Shown: positions 22,179 to 35,174, counted from the stretch's first letter. The stretch: 64,000 bases of DNA from Megachile rotundata (GCF_050947335.1 NC_134989.1:2535501-2599500); one strand, 5' to 3'. Notes: a model not told the origin generated them from the letters alone. Program-made: numbers and translations.

Positions 22179-23006
22179 CAATTAGCGTAACTACAATGTG
22201 CGTGGTGTCGCACCACGTTAGTTGTATTGCCACACGTTATTTATCGCCATACGTTGTATGACTACATATGAGAACACCACGAACGGTTCATGAATTAATG
22301 AAACGATGAAATTTTTTATGTTCATGTAATACATTTTATTTACATTCTCCAAAATAATGTAGTATACAATTTAATATTGATTAGTTGCTTTTAACAACGA
22401 GAATGTCATACTTCAATTAGTTCAAATTCGTTTTTGAGTATCAATATTTTTTTAACTCTCTCTACATAATCTGATAGCATTCAATACATATAGACGAAAT
22501 ATAATAATTTCGAATGTCAGAATTCATTGGTTCAATAGTAACATATTGTTAAAATTCGATAGTTTGGTGCAGTATATCTTTCGGCTTTCTTTAATATGGT
22601 AACCAGGTGAATTTTATTATTTAATAAAACACATTTTGTACTCGGATCGCATAAATTAAAAATGCCATTAGGCTGATATTATCGCAGCGACAGAATTGTC
22701 GTCATAAGTATTCGCACAAGTCACTAATTTATTGCTCTGAAAATGTATCCCTCGTCTTATCCAGTCTTTTGCAGGGCATCAATATGATTCCATTTTTTTG
22801 AGTATACGTGCCGTCACTAGCTAAAATTTATTAAACTTCACTTCATTAAAATTTAATCAAAATATAGCTACAATCTAATTCAAGTTCAAAGCAAACAATA
22901 CTTGTCTACCAACTCTGTACTATGATTGTTACTCTTGTGTATACAGCCTTTTGTTTTAAGTCCTGTGTAACTTTTGAAACAGTCCGTGTAAATTTCACTG
23001 CCGATA
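22179..23006. other. AT-rich interval without recognised gene
   Basis: No reading frame, repeat or RNA gene could be supported here. Confidence 0.5.
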
Positions 23007-23333
23007 TTAACGTGTCCGTTCATGTATAGTGAGTACCATATGATTCTCAATTACAGTCATACAATAGTCGTTTGTGTTAGCGTTGATCATCCTCAATGAA
23101 TGTCTAATTTTCTGACATGTATTACGTTCCGAACAGGAATATTTTTCAAAATTTCCTTTGTAGTTCTCGCCGCCCGGTTGTGTATCGATAATGCGTATTG
23201 CATTCTGGGAACACCCTGATCGAACGCAGTAACGGTCTTTTATGTTATTAGATAGACTATTTCTTGGCGTCAAAGTAAGATTATTAATATCACACATTCT
23301 TTCCTTGAAATCAACGTAGTCCCACGGCCAATC
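23007..23333 (-). CDS. Unrecognised cysteine-rich reading frame, possible exon or relic
   Basis: An open frame of about 108 codons on the minus strand, from just after an in-frame TAA to a TAA at 23007-23009. The first ATG is at 23297, giving 96 residues; the upstream codons (RDWPWDYVDF) look equally protein-like, so this may be the end of a longer exon or a spliced frame. Composition is balanced, unusual for this AT-rich region, with six cysteines including CVRSGC and CSERNTC. I do not recognise the family. No signal peptide or membrane segment is visible. A perfect four-unit heat-shock element lies about 75 bp upstream. It could also be a decayed transposon gene or a chance frame. Confidence 0.3.
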   Translation of the reverse strand, partial: DWPWDYVDFKERMCDINNLTLTPRNSLSNNIKDRYCVRSGCSQNAIRIIDTQPGGENYKGNFEKYSCSERNTCQKIRHSLRMINANTNDYCMTVIENHMVLTIHERTR

Positions 23334-23408
23334 TCTTAGATCGTCTTATTTCTGCGAACTGCCAAACATAAGCGAAAGTCACACTCATGTGGTCCGATAA
23401 CGCCAAAC

Positions 23409-23428
23409 GTTCTGGAATGTTCCTGAAG
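23409..23428. promoter_or_regulatory. Perfect four-unit heat-shock element
   Basis: GTTCTGGAATGTTCCTGAAG contains four alternating nTTCn/nGAAn units in exact 5-bp phase, a strong HSF site. It lies upstream of the minus-strand frame ending at 23007. Chance occurrence in 64 kb of this composition is small by my rough estimate (around 1 in 100). Confidence 0.6.
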
Positions 23429-25524
23429 GGCCCGCGACGCAATATAGAATTGTGTTGATAGAAATTGTCTTTGTAACATTACCATATTATATAAATTGTC
23501 CATAGTATTTCATTATACCGTTATTATAAATACGCATACGTCAATCAGTCCTACAATAGTTACCGTACCGAGCGCAATTTAACTTTAATAATTGTAAAAC
23601 GAAATAGATAATGTTTCATTCTAAATTTTTATAATATATGCAGATTAACACTTTATACTGTATTGGTTATGCATGTAAAAATTATTTAATAGTAAATCAA
23701 CAGCCCATAGCTCAAGAGTAAAGGAAAAGAACTATTTAGGAAGAGAGAGAGAGATAAGAGCTGGACAAGGGAGGAACACACATGCACCCACCATCACCAC
23801 CTAATTAACGAATCACGGTCTCTTACACATTGGCCTCGCAGCTTAATTCGTTAGGCACATATCAATGCAACATAGACAATTTCGGACTAGGCCCACTCTG
23901 GTCTTCTGCGAGAGGTGCAAGTTGCAACACTCTTCGGTATATAATCGCGAGGTGCGTGTCGAAAGTCCGAGAAAGGGTTTAGAGGCGAGTTTGTTCTTGA
24001 TTTTGTTAAAGTGCAAAATTCAGACAAAGACTCTATTTCCACGTAAAGCTTTCGCGTTAATAATCACGTTAAATTTTTAATTCAATATATTATTTTATTT
24101 TTCCATTCAATTATATTCAATTTTTTTTTTAATTTTAAAGTACAATTTTATTTTATAGTTTATTTGAATTCAGCAATTTGTCAGATTCAAAATTCTCATT
24201 GGTTGAGTCCTTACATGTGTGTGTGTTCTTCCCAGGAACCAGGTGCAGCCATCATTTCACATTTTGCAAAGAGAGTTATTAATTTTAAATTCATTCAAGT
24301 ACAGATATTCCGGTGAGTTGTTTCCTTTATTCTTCCAGCTATTTTATGAATGTTTCGGCAAGTAAAACCAGTAGTTAATTATTTAACTTTGGGATTTCCC
24401 TCACTGGATTATAATTTTATTTTGTATTTGAGTAATTGCTTCTCCTTCAAATCTTTGAATTGCGCGTCTCGGATGTTTACAATATTTCTGTTCAGTTCAT
24501 TGTAATTCACATTATATTATATACGATACCATTCTAATCGCTTCATATTTTATAAAATATAATCTTTTTAAAGAATTACATTTTTTTAATTGCCTCCGCC
24601 ATTTCCTCTAAACATTGCGATCTTGTGAAAGGGCCCGTATGGGACTAGCGTATCTCCGGATCCACAAAAACATTAAGTCCCGTTAACAATTAATTTTGTT
24701 GGGGCAAATAATCTTCGCGGCTTTATACGCGCGCTTCCTGCACGTAACACATGATTGTATCTTCTTTCGCCCTTCGTTTCGTCGATCTTTGATATTATGT
24801 AGAAATATGAATTGATTTGTAATACATTTTCATTACGAATGAATATTTAGCTTAAACAACTCATATTTTTCTATACCAAAATAAATTATGAACTTGAACA
24901 ATAATTGGACTTCGAAACAAATTAATTCTCATAAATTCCAACATTTAAAATCATGTATTTTAAAACAAAGTTTATCCTTTTAATGTACTGATTACCCATG
25001 TTAAATAATCAGAATTATGGAAAATAACAAAACTAATAATACACTTTTGAACACGAACAAATTATTTAATATAAGACACAAACAACAAACATTTTAACTT
25101 AAAGATTAACCATTTAAACAGGGATTACTTTTACTTCAAATAAAACATCACGAACGCTTACATTTTCATAACGACAAGACGGAAGTACAATATTCAATTA
25201 TTCTGTTTCTAATATTCAATTATTCTGTTACTAACATCGCACATCATTTCTAATACTGTAAGATGTCGCTATATGCTAAATTTATTAATAATTTAACAAC
25301 CCAATCATATACAAACAGTTATTTCTAATAAAATTACACAGCTTTTTATTATAGCAACTTTTCTATCTGGTTAGAACATGACAAAAAGATCAAAGCATTG
25401 GTGCAACAGAAACATGTATAATTTTATCACAAATTAATCTACCCGTATAATAATTGAATAATATGTATGTTAAAATTTAACATTTCTGTTCTTCAAAATC
25501 ATATTTATTCAGTACAAATTTTGA
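23429..25524. other. Mixed-composition interval, no gene recognised
   Basis: A GC-richer patch at 23700-24000 has a TATATAATCGCG core-promoter-like sequence near 23938, and a GTGAGT donor-like site lies near 24311. The stretch to 24750 has some LTR-like traits but no ends or duplication. A 71-codon frame at 23865 has no family features. From 24750 onward the sequence is plain AT-rich. Confidence 0.35.
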
Positions 25525-25885
25525 TAATTATGCCGGATAAGACGTCTTACACAAATGACCTTGACCTAGATAGTTGCCAAGGACATGTCTTTGAATAACT
25601 TTGTAATAACTTAGCTGTCGCTCTTTGCTTATTAAAAAGTTATTAACAAAAAGGTATAAGTAAAATACAGATAAAACTTAAAATCAGCCCGAAGGGAAAA
25701 GTCAGTTGGGGACGGTTACTTCGAAGACGTTTAGTTTGTATTATAGGATGGAGTATAAATGAAGTTTTAAATAAAATCTATGTTATAACTTTTTGTTTAT
25801 ATTTGCTTTAGTAAACAATGAGCGATGGTTGACACTTTGTGTATGTTACCCAGGGACATGGTAATTGGGATAAATTAGCATTCCT
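25525..25885. mobile_element. MITE M1, copy 2 (diverged)
   Basis: Left arm with ATGACCTTGACC and TTATTAAAAAGTTATTAAC, right arm with AACAATGAGCGATGG and GGGACATGG, in the same order as copy 1. The centre contains CCGAAGGGGAAAAG-like sequence shared with copy 3. Ends are eroded. Confidence 0.6.
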
Positions 25886-26749
25886 TAGCATTTTAACTAT
25901 ACTTTTACTACACATAAATATAAAATGATTTAGTACCATAATCTTTAATATCATATTTATGCTCCGTATAACATCTACATAATGTTAAACGAAACCACGA
26001 GATGTAACTACTTGCCGCATGACGGCACAAACGTCTCGATTAAATCCAACGCCCAGGAGTAATGTTTTCATCAATTGTGTTAATTCATTAGTGACACTTC
26101 GATATTACGCCGTTCACAAGATACAAGGAATATTCATGCAATCAGTAAACTTTGAAATTCAGTTCAAATTAACAAAGTGAAGTGCACGGATTAGTGGATA
26201 ACTTCGACGAGTTGTGGAAACAGTTCCTGCAAAACGTCCCGCACAAAACTGCTTGACACCAAAAAAGTGACTATAGCTATTGTAGTTTGCAAGTCAAGAC
26301 TGGAGAACTTCTAATTATCAAGTTTCCTGTCTTAACCCTCTTGCTCCTTAACCCTCGTTCGTGTAATCCTTCGTTACAGGTACCAACTTTAATGGGCTCG
26401 CGAAACAGATGTTTTAACTTTCGATTCAACGAGTTGATAAAGATGCTACTGTACACTTTACAATAATTTATTAGGCACAGTCGAGTAATTAAACGCTTGC
26501 GTTACAAATTGTTATTGAATTAAATATACAGGTTAAAATTGCATTTTCAAAGTAATTGTAAGCCTTAAGGTAGCTAAATGTAAGGTATATGTGGAGTTCT
26601 CCTACTATACAATTGAAAAAAAATGAAAAATTTAGCTTCTTCAATGGTATGCCTTATTACGAATACGCTGGTATAGTGTGTATATTTGGAGACTACATAT
26701 GTAGCCTTCCTTTAGATAAGAACAACTCTATGCAGAATTGAAAATGATT
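25886..26749. other. AT-rich interval without recognised gene
   Basis: CTTAACCCTC motifs near 26335-26355 recall piggyBac-type ends, but no partner end was found. Nothing else is supported. Confidence 0.4.
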
Positions 26750-27235
26750 AAATTTCAAATTTCGCAATTCACACATTCCCACATTTCATGTACTTACATT
26801 TTTTAAATTTCCAAAGTAAATTTTTAAATTCCAATATTTCTGTTTCTCAAAATTTTCAAATTCTCGAATTTCCAAATTTTCAAAGTCGCAATTTCCCAAA
26901 TCTTGATTCACTAATTTCTATATCCTAAATTCCAAAATCTCAGAATTTTCAAATTTCAAGATCTCCAAATCTCCGAATTCCGGAATTCTCAAATCTTTAC
27001 ATTTCCAAATGCTTAAATTTCGAAATTTTCTAAGTGACTATATCTTTTAATTCACAAATTTTGAAATCTTCAAATTCCTAAATCGCTAAATTCTCAAAAT
27101 TTTCAAATTCCTACATTTTGAAATTCCCAAATTTATCAAATTCCCAAACTTCTACATCCTGAAATTTTGCAATTTTCGAATTCTTCAATCTCCAAATATT
27201 TAAATCCCAGAATTATAAACTTCCAAATTTCTACG
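26750..27235. repeat. Degenerate AAATTTCC tract
   Basis: Nearly 500 bp of imperfect AAATTYCNAAATT-like units with a period of about 8-10 bp. It looks like an old, decayed relative of the 7.6-kb satellite. Confidence 0.7.
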
Positions 27236-29055
27236 ACTATTAGTTTAGAAATCTCGTAACTATGCATCAGCAATTAAGAGAATTCTTTACACCAAATTAT
27301 CATTTTTCCCTAGGGAATTGAGATTTGCTCTTCACTGTACTTTTCTAGCAAGCAAAGGAATTGTTTCTACAACTTTAGCACAACAGATGATCCGATGTGA
27401 ATCACTACCACGTAAACAAAAACTAATTTGACCATTTAATCCTTACAATTAGAAACATTTTGGTTTTAAATGCAGGAAAATTGCATCAATTTTTATATGA
27501 AAAAGAACAGAACCTATTGTAGAATTTTAACAACGTGGTCAATAGTTAATACTAGAATTTTATGAGACATTAAATTAGTATTGAAAGTTTTATTTTATAT
27601 TTGCATCTTACTTCGATATCCTGTACATTTAATGGTACGAGTTTGGCTTAGATTCAAATTATGTTGGAATTAATTTTAAATTGTGTTTGTTCAAACTTAC
27701 TAATACATTTTATTATTAATACTATATAACAGTAAATATTGGTTGTAACATAAATTAATAGTGTTATCACTTTTGAACAAAAAATGTTGTTACCGTGTAA
27801 TTGATTTTCAGGCATTTAATACATATCATTGAACAGATGATTTCTTTTCGTACAAGATTTATCTTCTATTCATTTTGTTATCTGTTGAAGTTATCTATTT
27901 ATAGATTGGAAACAATAGACCATTAGGGAGAAAAGCGTACACTTCCGTCATCTGATACCTTCAAATATAACCAGGTTTCAAATATTACCAAAACCGCTGA
28001 AAGCGATTGTGGGGTTTATGGCAAATATTCTATTTGTGAATTTACTGCTCAGGAATAGTTTTGGTGTCTTGGAAAAGATAATTTTTATCTCAATTATATT
28101 CCAAAAAGATTTTGAAGCCTTCGAATACTTTAATTCGTGAAAGTTTCTGTCACTCGATCTGTCAATTAGCTAAAAAAACGGACAATAGTATCTGTTTGCA
28201 AGTGACAATTGCCTAATATTGGCATTTGATGAAAACTTAATAAGAATGCTAGGAACGTATGTATGTAACGATCAAATATTTCTGCTACTATATCGAAAAA
28301 TGTAGTTGCCAAATATGTAAATATTCAATGTATTCAAATGCAATCGTTGCCGAAATAAAAATTCTGTAATATACCCAATGTAATATTGTTTCCTATTATT
28401 CCAGTTTATAATTACTGTAGCTATTTAACAATATAGCCAACTTATGCATTAATAATGGTTTATTAACGAGAATTATTTCAAAATGATAGCCAGGTTGATA
28501 TATGTATACATAAATAAATAATTCTTAATGATATAAATAATTGAAAGGACCAATTATCATACACTAAAACTAGCCAATCTACCCACTTTGTAGGATTAAA
28601 AATAAATATCACTTACAAGATTCAATAAGAGTATAAGATATCAAACGTATCTTTGTTTATTTTTTGTTTTGTTTTGACATCATTTGTTTGCTGTCAAAAT
28701 GCATGTAAAATTACGGTTAAGGAGATGTTTGTAGTAATGTTTATCACCACGAAACTTATCCTAAAACCATCTACAGTGTCAGATTTACACCTGTGAAAAA
28801 TTTTATGCAAAAATATTCAGTACATTTTGCGTAATGACACGATATACATAAAATGAACTCACATTTATATGTATTATAAGGTGTACGCTCTTAGATATGC
28901 CGTTGCAGATACATACAAAAATCGTTAAAATCGGTGAAGATTACTTTTTAGCACTTTCAGTGTTTACCTAAAATTATAGAAAGTCATGTTGATAAATTAT
29001 TTTGTTCTGTAGCGGCTAGCTATAAATTTGTAAATTTTGTAAATAGCTTGTTAAC
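27236..29055. other. AT-rich interval without recognised gene
   Basis: No supported reading frame, RNA gene or repeat boundary. Confidence 0.5.
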
Positions 29056-29335
29056 GTGCAAACGGCTAGCACGGTTCATGACAGGGACGACAGTGGAACT
29101 GTTTTTGAGGAAACCGTTTTAGAATTTTTAGTGAAAGCATGACCGTATTTAGAATTTTGCCAACGGTCTCAATAGTAAAACGCTTAAGTGTCATAAATCC
29201 TGGGTTTCCCCGTGGGCCTTCAACGAGAGGTCAAGCGACCATCGGCTGGCCGCGTAGCTGACCTAGAGCCCGGGGAAATTCCGCTGCGTTGCCACCTTTA
29301 CCAGCAAACGCACCCCCGTCAAATCGTACCCTTGC
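29056..29335 (+). repeat. Structured repeat R2, copy 2
   Basis: Starts GTGCAAACGGCTAGCACGG and ends near ACCCCCGTCAAATCGTAC. It shares order and spacing of motifs with the copy 537 bp downstream and with 21178-21440. GGGTTTCCCCG can pair with CGGGGAAATTCC inside the unit. A minus-strand frame of 61 codons here is not conserved and is ignored. Confidence 0.65.
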
Positions 29336-29592
29336 TTCAAGCAAGCGTGCTTCGGGCATAAGAGGGAGGTCATACGATTTGGCGGGATTTAGGTTTCTGT
29401 AATTGGTTAACCCCATCTACTCGGGGGTTGGCCTAGGAAAAAGCATAAGTTTTAAAACAAGAAGCTCTAGCGCAAAAATTAGATAGTTCACAATCATAGT
29501 TCAGAGTTCAAAGTTCTGTACAAGTAGTCTTGCAAGTTTCGGAAAAATAAGACTATAGCGGTTGGCTTCGTGATTTTTAAGCGATCATTGTA

Positions 29593-29865
29593 AGTGCAAA
29601 AGGCCAGCACGGTTTATGACGTGTATGGTCGAAACAGCTATTTTTGAGGATACCGTTAGATTTTCTCTGCGCATGTTTTGTAGTTTTTCGTCAACGGTCT
29701 CAATAGCTACGTACGGCATTATAAACCAGGGATTCCCGAAGGGACCACGGTTCCGGGCCTGGCAGTCCCTGACCGTGCAGGGGAGCGGTAAGTGGTCACC
29801 GGGAAATCCCGCTGCGTTGCCAAATTTATCGTTTGGAAGACACCCCCACCAAGGGATATACGATG
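29593..29865 (+). repeat. Structured repeat R2, copy 3
   Basis: Starts GTGCAAAAGGCCAGCACGG. The paired segment here is GGGATTCCCG with CGGGAAATCCC, different in sequence from copy 2 but still complementary. CCGCTGCGTTGCCA is conserved right after the stem. The two tandem copies could be the ends of a small LTR element or simply a tandem duplication. Confidence 0.65.
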
Positions 29866-30349
29866 TGTCGAGAAACGCATCAAGGGTGCAGAAAATCAGT
29901 TACTAACAATCCTTCGTGCTTAGCACCTCATCTCTTAAAATAAAAATTCGCTCCGTATTGCTTAAAAGACTTAGACATTTTTATTCACCCACCAACTCCC
30001 AAAAGACATGCGCTCCTTTAATAAAGTTAACAGAAAAACGCAAATATATTTGTGATTTTATTCAGACACGCAACCCACTCCTACAGTTCTTTGGAAACAA
30101 TTTTTATAATATTTACTCGTTTATTGTTGAGTAAACTTCCGAGTATTTCAGAAAATTAATTGTGACAAAATCGCCGTAAAAAATCATACACATACGGAAA
30201 ACGACAGACTAATTTTTTTTTTAAGTTATGAGGCTTAAAAGTTACAGTATTTTTACATAAAATGATATCTCACTCGCCAGTTGGTATTGTCGTTGAGACG
30301 ATGAAAAAGATGTAATGTATGAAATAAATGAACTTATAACACAAAAAAA
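29866..30349. other. AT-rich interval without recognised gene
   Basis: Short reading frames only; nothing supported. Confidence 0.45.
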
Positions 30350-30985
30350 AATTAATATAAAAATCATTTATTATAATGTTTTGAAAAGATCTCGAGATAA
30401 GCTACAAGAATATGCAATAAAAAATAGGGGGTCCTATTTAAAATTTTTAACCCCCCTTGTACTCCCGCGTACCTGGAAGTGGGGAATGATCAGTATCCAT
30501 GTCAAAAGATAGCTTTTTTGAAACATCGTAAATTTATAATTGTTGCAAATTTATTTATTTTTTTTAAACAATTGTCTATTTTCTTTACGCCAATCAATTT
30601 ATCTCATTATTCTGTGCATAAAAGTATTAGGGTAAGATTATTGAAAAATGAATATTTTGTAAGATATTTTGTAATTTGTCAAAATATTGGAACTTTCAAA
30701 CCTTAATAACTCAAAAAGTTTTTAATCAAAAAATACTTTATCATAGTGTTTTAGAAAGCTCTCGAGGTAAGCTACAAGAATATGCAAAAATATATAGGGT
30801 GTTCCATTTAAAAAAATTGAAGTGACCTTCACGTGACCTTCCAGTGACTCTTCAAGGACAAAATGATATTGCCAGTAAATAGAACTTTTTAAACCCTACA
30901 ACTTTTGTCTGAAACATTTTTTGATAAAACTTATATTTTTCGAAATATTCAAGGGTTCCGACCTTTTTTATACACCCTGTATACA
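30350..30985 (-). repeat. Dispersed repeat ending in ACACCCTGTAT
   Basis: Two direct copies of a block with CTCGAGATAAGCTACAAG and AATATGCA lie at about 30385 and 30760. The right copy runs on through AGGGTGTTCCATTTAAA and short GTGACCTTC motifs to a terminus TACACCCTGTATACATG at about 30970. The CAGGGTGT-type end is a common feature of insect non-autonomous repeats. Non-coding. Confidence 0.55.
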
Positions 30986-31048
30986 TGTACATACATATAA
31001 CCTGAATTGAATTTCTGCATCAAATAAATTAATTACGTTTGTGTAGTT

Positions 31049-32488
31049 TGTGACGGATCGGTGGGGGAAAGCCCGAAGGGGGTTCCCTGGAGTGGGGGCA
31101 GTTAGGGAAAACGGCCCTCCACGCACCGATGCTCACACCCACGGCCAGTGCTAATGCACTCGTCCGTAGTAATCGCCCTTCCGGCTGCTCTGTCGGGAGC
31201 GGGAATCAGAGGGGGTCAGAAAAAAAACTAGTAAAAGACCCGCGAGTTCGTATCCAATAGAAAATGCTTTTATTCGGGCCTCCAAGTAGGCCACGTAAGC
31301 AAAACAGAAAAAATGAATTCGCGTGGGCCCCACGCGTTACAAGCAACGGTCGAGGAAAAGGGGTCGACTCGTCAGTTGCGAGGGAGGCTTTCGCGGCGCG
31401 GGGGCTCACGGTACGCGCGAGTACAAAGATAGAAGGGTACAAAGAAAACGCTGCGGTATTCGCCCGCGAAGGAACACGCCCTCTTAGGGGTCGTGGACAG
31501 TAAGGGGACGTTGGTCCTAAATACCAAAATACAGCGAGAAGAGAAAAAAACTAGATTAGAGGGGACGGTGTCGTATAAACCGTCCGCGGCCTCTAGGGTC
31601 CTCGTCACTGGGGCCAGGGGTCCTATTGCCCTCGCCCACGCGCAAATGAATAACAAAAAAAAAAAAAGAGAAGGGTAAGGAGATGACTCCTACCTTTTTG
31701 CGCAGGTGTATCCAAAAATCCACGCTGGGGCAGCGGCGACAACTCTCCACGCAGGCACACAATACAGTACACAAGCACGCAATACAGAAAAAAAAAAGAA
31801 GCAATAAAAACGGAACGCACTACTATTAACAAAGAAAAACTGAGACGCAAAAAAAAAAAAGAAAAATACAAAAGAAAGAGAACGGACTTGGGCTAAAGCG
31901 AGGGGTTGTGGCGAAAAACTTCTCTAGCATGCGGCGGCTCGCTAGCTTCTCCTGAACCATCCTCTTCTTCCCTGGTTCGCGGTATTCCCCCACCCCGAGG
32001 ATTTCGGCGTCGAGGATGGGCCATTCCATGGTGGTGTCTGGTGGCCAGGTCCTGGGGCCCTCTCGAGGTGGCAGTTGAGGGTGGCTTGTCCCCAGGCCTG
32101 GCGTTTCCCGGTGGTCGGCTGCCGGTCGTCCCCGCGGAGGATGACGGGGTGGCGCCGCGACCGGACAGCCGGTGTCCCCTTCGGTGGACCCATCCCGCGC
32201 CTCCGTCGCTCAGGGAAAGGTTCCTCTGTGACCGGGGACAATGGTGGCCCCTTCCTGGTGTTGGAGAGGGGGGGGGGGGGGGGAGAAGAGAAGAGAAGAC
32301 GTAGCGTCCGAAATAATAAAATAAAAAAAAAGAAAAACACACACGCTCGCTCATTCATACCTGCCCCAGCGGCGAGGGGATTCCGCTTGGGCGGAGGAGT
32401 GGGGCTGGCAATTCGGGAGGATCCTCGTAACGAGGCATAACCAAAAAAAAAGAAGGTAATCAACCAAATGAAAATATGCCTCGTTACA
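31049..32488 (-). mobile_element. LTR-B copy 2: solo LTR with AGTT target duplication
   Basis: 1440 bp, from TGTGACGGATCGG at 31049 to CTCGTTACA at 32488, flanked by AGTT on both sides (31045-31048 and 32489-32492). TG/CA ends plus a 4-bp duplication and no internal sequence identify a solo LTR of a Gypsy-like element. The transcribed strand is minus, by comparison with copy 1. It adds about 210 bp of U3 missing from copy 1, including an inverted repeat GTAACGAGGCATA/TATGCCTCGTTAC near 32431 and 32475. Long overlapping frames on both strands (31372-32502) follow GC content and are not conserved as proteins. Confidence 0.88.
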
Positions 32489-32492
32489 AGTT

Positions 32493-35174
32493 TCACATAC
32501 AAGTTATCTGTTCTTTTTTTATTGTTGATATCTAGATTATATTATTTTATAACAATATCTACTAATGTAACGTATTGTTGCAAGTGTACTGAAAAATTTA
32601 CACTATACACGTTAGAACAAAAACAAATATTTTTGAATTCTTAGTTTTGTTAAGTTTAAGTCATCGTATCTTTCACATTTTTTATTTATAACTTAGTCTT
32701 TGTTCGTGCGATGGATAAAATATGAACTTTTTATTGCTGTTCTCGAAGGTTGTAAATCTTCGTCGACCCATGGCGTTTCCACAACTTGTTACGATAATGG
32801 AATTATATATCAAACTTTGTTGTAAAGTAGAATTTATAGAATGGTTCAGAGTCCTCCACACTGGTGTGCCCAGGTCAATGAAAGATGTAGATCATCATCC
32901 CACTAGTTGTAATGATTGTTGAATGTCGTTATCGATGATAGTGACTATAGTTTGTGAACGTGAGTATGTTTCACCGAAGGTAGTGTAAGACTGACTTAGT
33001 CGCCTCTAAACAGCCAGAAAAGAAAGCAATGGAGGAAGTTCAGGACGTGAAGGCGTTACCAAAAGGACCAATCAGGACAGATTGTTATTTGGAAAAAATA
33101 GTGATTGGTGAGATGGTTCAACGAATGAGATTGTAAGACTTTTAGCCCTCACTCCAAGGTTGTAAATAACGTTTTGTTAATAAGGTGACCCAATCACTGA
33201 ATTGAGGAATGGGTGCCATGTGTAGCTGTTTATCGTTTGAGTCCGAGTGCCTAGTCCCGCTTTAGTGGGGCACACTGCTAGACTGTCGATTGTTTGAATG
33301 TTTTGGCCCGATGGAAAAGTAAGGATTTGGTAAATATTGCGCACAGCTAGTGTGCACATTTTAGAACCATTGAAATAAACTTCTTTAAGGAGAGATATAT
33401 TGGCATTAGAAAGATGTGCTTTTCTGGCCTGTTAGAAGGCTATTGTTAATAGTTAAAGACGTCAAGTTGTGGAGACGTTCATGTGATCGTAAATATCCGT
33501 TTAAAATTGTAAGAATTAAATGTTTTTGAGTTTGACAGAATACCCATAAATATTAAGCTAATTATATTCCGAGCAACTCGGAACAGTCTTCTATGTTCTA
33601 TATTACTTACTTTTGTGTACGTTTATAGATCTTTCATCAGCAGCGTCTAATACCACAACTTATATAAATATTAGAGCATTCGACCACTTTTACAGGTATA
33701 ACGTGTGCAGAATCCGTTGAGAATACAGAAATTGAACGGTATAAGAATTTCGAACGTTGGGAATATGGACTCGGATACGTAAGAATTTGGAAACATTAAG
33801 CTTTGAAGATATAGAGACTTGAAAAACATAGAAACTGTGGAATATAGAAAGTAGAAGATTGAAGAACTTAGAGGTACAGACATTTGAAGGTTTGGAAATA
33901 TAAAAATGTGAGAAGCATACAAATTGAAGAATATGAAAATTACAAAATATACAAAATTTTAAATAGATATTTAATAACTTATCTGATAATAAATAAATAA
34001 TATTTCAGAAAAAAATCTCTGCGAATTCAACAAATCGTGTATGAATCTGACAGATACATACATAAAAATTGTGATGTAGGCACTACTATTGAATGGCGCC
34101 TGACACAAATATCTCATCTGAGTTTAAAATATAGAAATATAAAAAATATAAAATGAAAATATTAATAGTAATTCAAAGAAAACGAATTAATAGAAAGTCA
34201 AATCATGCTTCATTTTTCTCTATCTTATTGTTTAATGTAACAAATCGAACTATATCAATAAAAGATCAAAATCATTTAGAATCTTCAGTCAGCTATAAAT
34301 CAAATTAAATTTTTAATTATTTCGAAATGTGTATCGTATATTTAAAAGTCATGTTCCACTGTTAGTACGCAGGTTTATTCAATTGTAAGTTTTCTAATTT
34401 TATACGTGTATTTACATACGAAATCTATGAATTCAACAAACGTGAGCACGCAAGCAAAAATTTCAGGGAGAAGTTGGACATGTCGACGGATAACACGGTC
34501 TGTACACAGATGTATCTATGAAAACAGAAGTTATAAACCCCATGGTTGCAGTAAAGTATAAAAGTTGGATGCGAAACAGGGAAACTGCACGAAATTAAAC
34601 TGCGCACTTCAGACTGAAGAAGACGTACAACAACGAAACTACATAGACACTTGGACAATAGATATTATACTAGTGACTACACACTGCATGCTATAAATAT
34701 ATATATACCACCTCCATTTGTTTATAATAATCTAAGTTTTTGGTAGAAAATTATGGCTAATATTCTATAAATACTAATTCAAATAAGCAAAAAAATTTTA
34801 TGAAAGAATTTGGCATATAAACGCAACTAAAATTAATTTGTAGAAGTTCCATAAAACACCAACGGTTTAAGAAAATCTGTTTTAATACGTTTTATATACT
34901 AAAATACGAAACTGAATAATTGATTGTGTTTTTATCATCACGAATTATAATAAATGTTACAGAGCTTTTTCCATGAATCAAAAAACACGTTCAAACCATA
35001 ACCTAGCCACCGAAGTTGTGTTTCGAAAAATATTTCACATTTTTTTATATTTATATCGGATCAGTACAAATTAAAACCATCTGGCACAATCAAGTTGAAT
35101 TATTTCTCGTCAGTAAATATAATCTACAAAAAAACAAATTGTAACTACAAGCCACTCGTGTCTTATAAAATACA
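32493..35174. other. Interval without recognised gene; degenerate repeat tract inside
   Basis: 32740-33420 is of mixed composition with AAGGTTGTAAAT at both ends (about 32747 and 33159), possibly an old element, and a hairpin-like CCCGCTTTAGTGGGGC near 33256. 33715-33930 is a degenerate GAA-rich tract of about 10-bp period. The rest is AT-rich. Frames of 60-80 codons show no family features. Confidence 0.4.

Noticed and set aside
29056..29865. rRNA or tRNA gene fragments.
   Set aside because: GC-rich blocks suggested this, but no A/B boxes or rRNA core sequence could be identified.
31372..32502. Overlapping long reading frames on both strands in LTR-B (up to 186 codons).
   Set aside because: They follow from high GC and low stop density, are not in matching frames in LTR-B copy 1, and contain no domain.
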